The translations under genes and the position numbers were made by a program. Positions 5,947 through 7,038 of a DNA stretch of 7,038 bases are shown one piece after another; the first letter of the stretch is position 1; the number at the start of each line of letters is the position of its first letter. Source of the DNA: Planctomycetota bacterium (GTDB taxonomy: Bacteria; Planctomycetota; PUPC01; JABMSA01; JAUWKK01); assembly GCA_030614245.1 (NCBI GenBank), contig JAUWKK010000148.1:1-7038 (forward strand), read 5' to 3'. The notes beneath the pieces were generated by a model. It was not told the DNA's origin. It searched no databases and saw only the letters and a list, made by a program, of their open reading frames with translations.

Positions 5947-6804
5947 CTATTCCTTCGGCTTGGGACCCGGTTCGAGAATGAGCGTGACTTTTGTGCCGGG
6001 CTTGGGACAAATCTTGCCGTTGATCTCGAGCATATCATCATCAACGCCCGCCTCGGTCGGATTATCGATTACCGTCGCGGCATCGTTGAAGGTCGTAACC
6101 AGGTTGCCCGCGATGTCGGCAATATAGGGCGTCTCGCTGTTTGCATCCATGATTGAGCCGGAGAAGACCCAGTACTGGCGCTTCATCGCGCGCTTCGCCT
6201 TGACGTTGTAGAGCAGGTCCTCCGCGCGGGCCGTGCGTTCCTTGCCGTCCTTTGTCCAGCGGACGGATATCTTGACGGGATCTCCGGTGGGAGGGCGCTT
6301 CTTCTGCTCCCACGAGACGGGCTTGCCGTTTTTCAGTCCGATAAGCAGCAGGGCCGCGTGCAGGTTGCTTGGCACGCACTCGCAGGTGATGACCGTCTCG
6401 TGCGTCTTGCCTGCGGGTGTGCATGCAAAGACTTCGATCATCATGCCAGGCGCATGCGTTATCGTGCCGTCGACTTCGACGCGCTTGTCGTCAATATATG
6501 CGCGCACCTTCCCCATATTGACAACCTTGGGCTTGGCCTCGCCGGCGATACAGGCCGATGCAATGAGACCGAGGCAAACCGCGGCGAAGTAGCGGCGCCC
6601 GCCCGGCGTGGCTGGCCGATCCCGGGTGCCACGTTCAAGCGTAGCTTGGACGTGCAGTTGCAGATGAGATGAGACACACGGCCAACCGGGGACGGTTGAC
6701 CGTGCCACCCCGCCGCCTCGCGGGGCAGCCTTTCCAGGCTGCTGATTTATTGGCTGGCTGACCGCGGGCCCCACAGCGATCATGGGAAACACCTTGCCGG
6801 TCAT
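5947..6804 (-). CDS. YdjY-domain secreted protein with atypical N-terminal extension
   Basis: A 285-residue protein whose residues about 95-285 resemble the YdjY family, exported proteins of unknown function. Visible family-like blocks are 'RVEVDGTITHAPGMMIEVFAC' split around 108-128, 'GKTHETVIT' at 132-140, 'PSNLHAALLLIGL' at 145-157, 'WVFSGS' at 212-217 and a C-terminal 'PGTKVTLILEPGP' at 269-281. A signal-peptide-like segment, RR followed by a hydrophobic run and AGEA, lies at 70-90. That leaves nearly 70 residues before it, which is odd for an exported protein. The start ATG at 6804 is chosen because AGGAGGAC lies 6 bases upstream (6818-6811). No ATG, GTG or TTG lies between codon 34 and the hydrophobic segment in this frame. 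Part of the extension (about residues 32-61) is encoded by palindromic sequence at 6623-6711. Either the start is not real, or an insertion has lengthened the N-terminus and may impair export. The gene stands alone and converges on the lipoprotein gene. Confidence 0.75.
   Translation of the reverse strand: MTGKVFPMIAVGPAVSQPINQQPGKAAPRGGGVARSTVPGWPCVSSHLQLHVQATLERGTRDRPATPGGRRYFAAVCLGLIASACIAGEAKPKVVNMGKVRAYIDDKRVEVDGTITHAPGMMIEVFACTPAGKTHETVITCECVPSNLHAALLLIGLKNGKPVSWEQKKRPPTGDPVKISVRWTKDGKERTARAEDLLYNVKAKRAMKRQYWVFSGSIMDANSETPYIADIAGNLVTTFNDAATVIDNPTEAGVDDDMLEINGKICPKPGTKVTLILEPGPKPKE
6623..6742. mobile_element. REPIN/MITE-like palindrome cluster inside the YdjY-type 5' coding region
   Basis: Two long hairpins lie side by side. 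One has arms 6630-6640 and 6644-6654 (11 pairs, one G-T, loop GTA). The other has arms 6678-6688 and 6693-6703 (11 positions, one mismatch, loop GGGA). They are bounded by imperfect inverted ends CGGGTGCCACG (6623-6633) and CGTGCCACCCC (6701-6711), which match at 9 of 11 positions when one is reverse-complemented. Just beyond are CCCCGC/GCGGGG (6708-6713/6720-6725) and GCAGCCT/AGGCTGC (6725-6731/6736-6742). The layout resembles a non-autonomous REPIN of about 90 bases. No target-site duplication could be established. The reading frame stays open across it. Confidence 0.5.
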
Positions 6805-6810
6805 TGTGCT

Positions 6811-6818
6811 GTCCTCCT
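6811..6818 (-). promoter_or_regulatory. Ribosome binding site for the YdjY-type gene
   Basis: AGGAGGAC on the minus strand, 6 bases before the ATG at 6804. It is close to ideal and supports this start despite the long extension before the signal-peptide-like segment. Confidence 0.7.
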
Positions 6819-6837
6819 CTATTACTACGGAGAGCAG

Positions 6838-6843
6838 AATATA
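6838..6843 (-). promoter_or_regulatory. Possible -10 element for the YdjY-type gene
   Basis: TATATT on the minus strand in the only AT-rich patch upstream, about 34 bases before the start codon. No convincing -35 hexamer stands 16-18 bases further upstream, so this is a weak call. Confidence 0.22.
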
Positions 6844-6927
6844 TTGAACATTCCTGACCGGCCGCGTCCACGATGCCACTCCACGGCAAGGAGCACGCGG
6901 CCGAGCGGGACGCGGTTGGCGCTCATA

Positions 6928-7036
6928 GCCCCATAGGGGCGAAGTACAATAGCCCAGGGCAACGCCCTGGGACAGAATGGGTGGACAGGCATCCAGCCCT
7001 GAAAGGGCGACGTAAACATACCCGCCTGCCGGCGGG
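6928..7036. repeat. Cluster of four small palindromes, probable dispersed repeat
   Basis: Four perfect hairpins occur within 109 bases: GCCCC-ATA-GGGGC (6928-6940), CCCAGGGC-AAC-GCCCTGGG (6953-6971), GCCCT-GAA-AGGGC (6996-7008) and CCCGCC-TGCC-GGCGGG (7021-7036). From memory, palindromes of the CCCAGGGCAACGCCCTGGG and GCCCTGAAAGGGC type recur in intergenic DNA of planctomycete and other environmental genomes and give rise to spurious annotated proteins. The open frame at 6825-7019 on the minus strand runs straight through them and is not called as a gene. Confidence 0.6.
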
Positions 7037-7038
7037 CA

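Noticed and set aside
6805..6879. 25-codon upstream extension of the YdjY-type gene
   Set aside because: The ribosome binding site at 6811-6818 lies inside it and serves the ATG at 6804.
6825..7019. Minus-strand frame of 64 codons at the right edge
   Set aside because: It runs through three small palindromes typical of dispersed repeats, a common source of spurious small proteins.
1..7038. CRISPR array, tRNA, rRNA or insertion sequence with transposase
   Set aside because: No regularly spaced identical short repeats, no cloverleaf-like or rRNA-like stretch and no transposase-like protein were seen in any frame.

Overview
The window is GC-rich and shows no bacteriophage, plasmid, CRISPR or RNA-gene signature. 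It probably comes from a diderm bacterium of the Planctomycetota, possibly Phycisphaerae-like. That placement is inference. It rests on the style of the two-partner secretion proteins (a long TpsB with a 'NRHPGRRVDVAV' block and a TpsA with a 'WLIDPNNI' block), on a secreted YdjY-type protein, and on abundant short palindromic dispersed repeats between genes.

Left part (1-4488, minus strand): a two-partner (type Vb) secretion locus. Transcription runs right to left. The first gene is a complete TpsB/FhaC/ShlB-type outer-membrane translocator (4488-2428). After an 80-base gap comes a TpsA exoprotein with its own good ribosome binding site (2347 to beyond base 1). TpsA has a signal peptide, a haemagglutinin-type TPS domain, a beta-helical region and the start of a 171-residue tandem repeat array. 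It is open through the window edge, so its C-terminus and full size cannot be seen. TpsB should recognise the TPS domain in the periplasm and pass TpsA to the cell surface.

Centre (4489-5214): about 0.7 kb without a credible gene. It separates the divergent TpsB and lipoprotein genes and holds a possible TpsB promoter, an operator-like dyad, two short hairpins and a triple heptamer repeat. Then comes a small lipoprotein of unknown function on the plus strand (5215-5535), followed by two strong inverted repeats. The second looks like a bidirectional terminator shared with the convergent gene to the right.

Right part (5947-7038): a minus-strand gene for a secreted YdjY-domain protein (6804-5947). 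Its 5' end is unusual: a cluster of palindromes resembling a REPIN or MITE lies in frame between the start codon and the signal-peptide-like segment. The last 110 bases are a second cluster of four small perfect palindromes with no gene, which look like dispersed repeat sequence.

I found no clearly new multi-gene system. The points most worth following are the continuation of the TpsA repeat array past the left edge and the palindromic element inside the YdjY-type gene.
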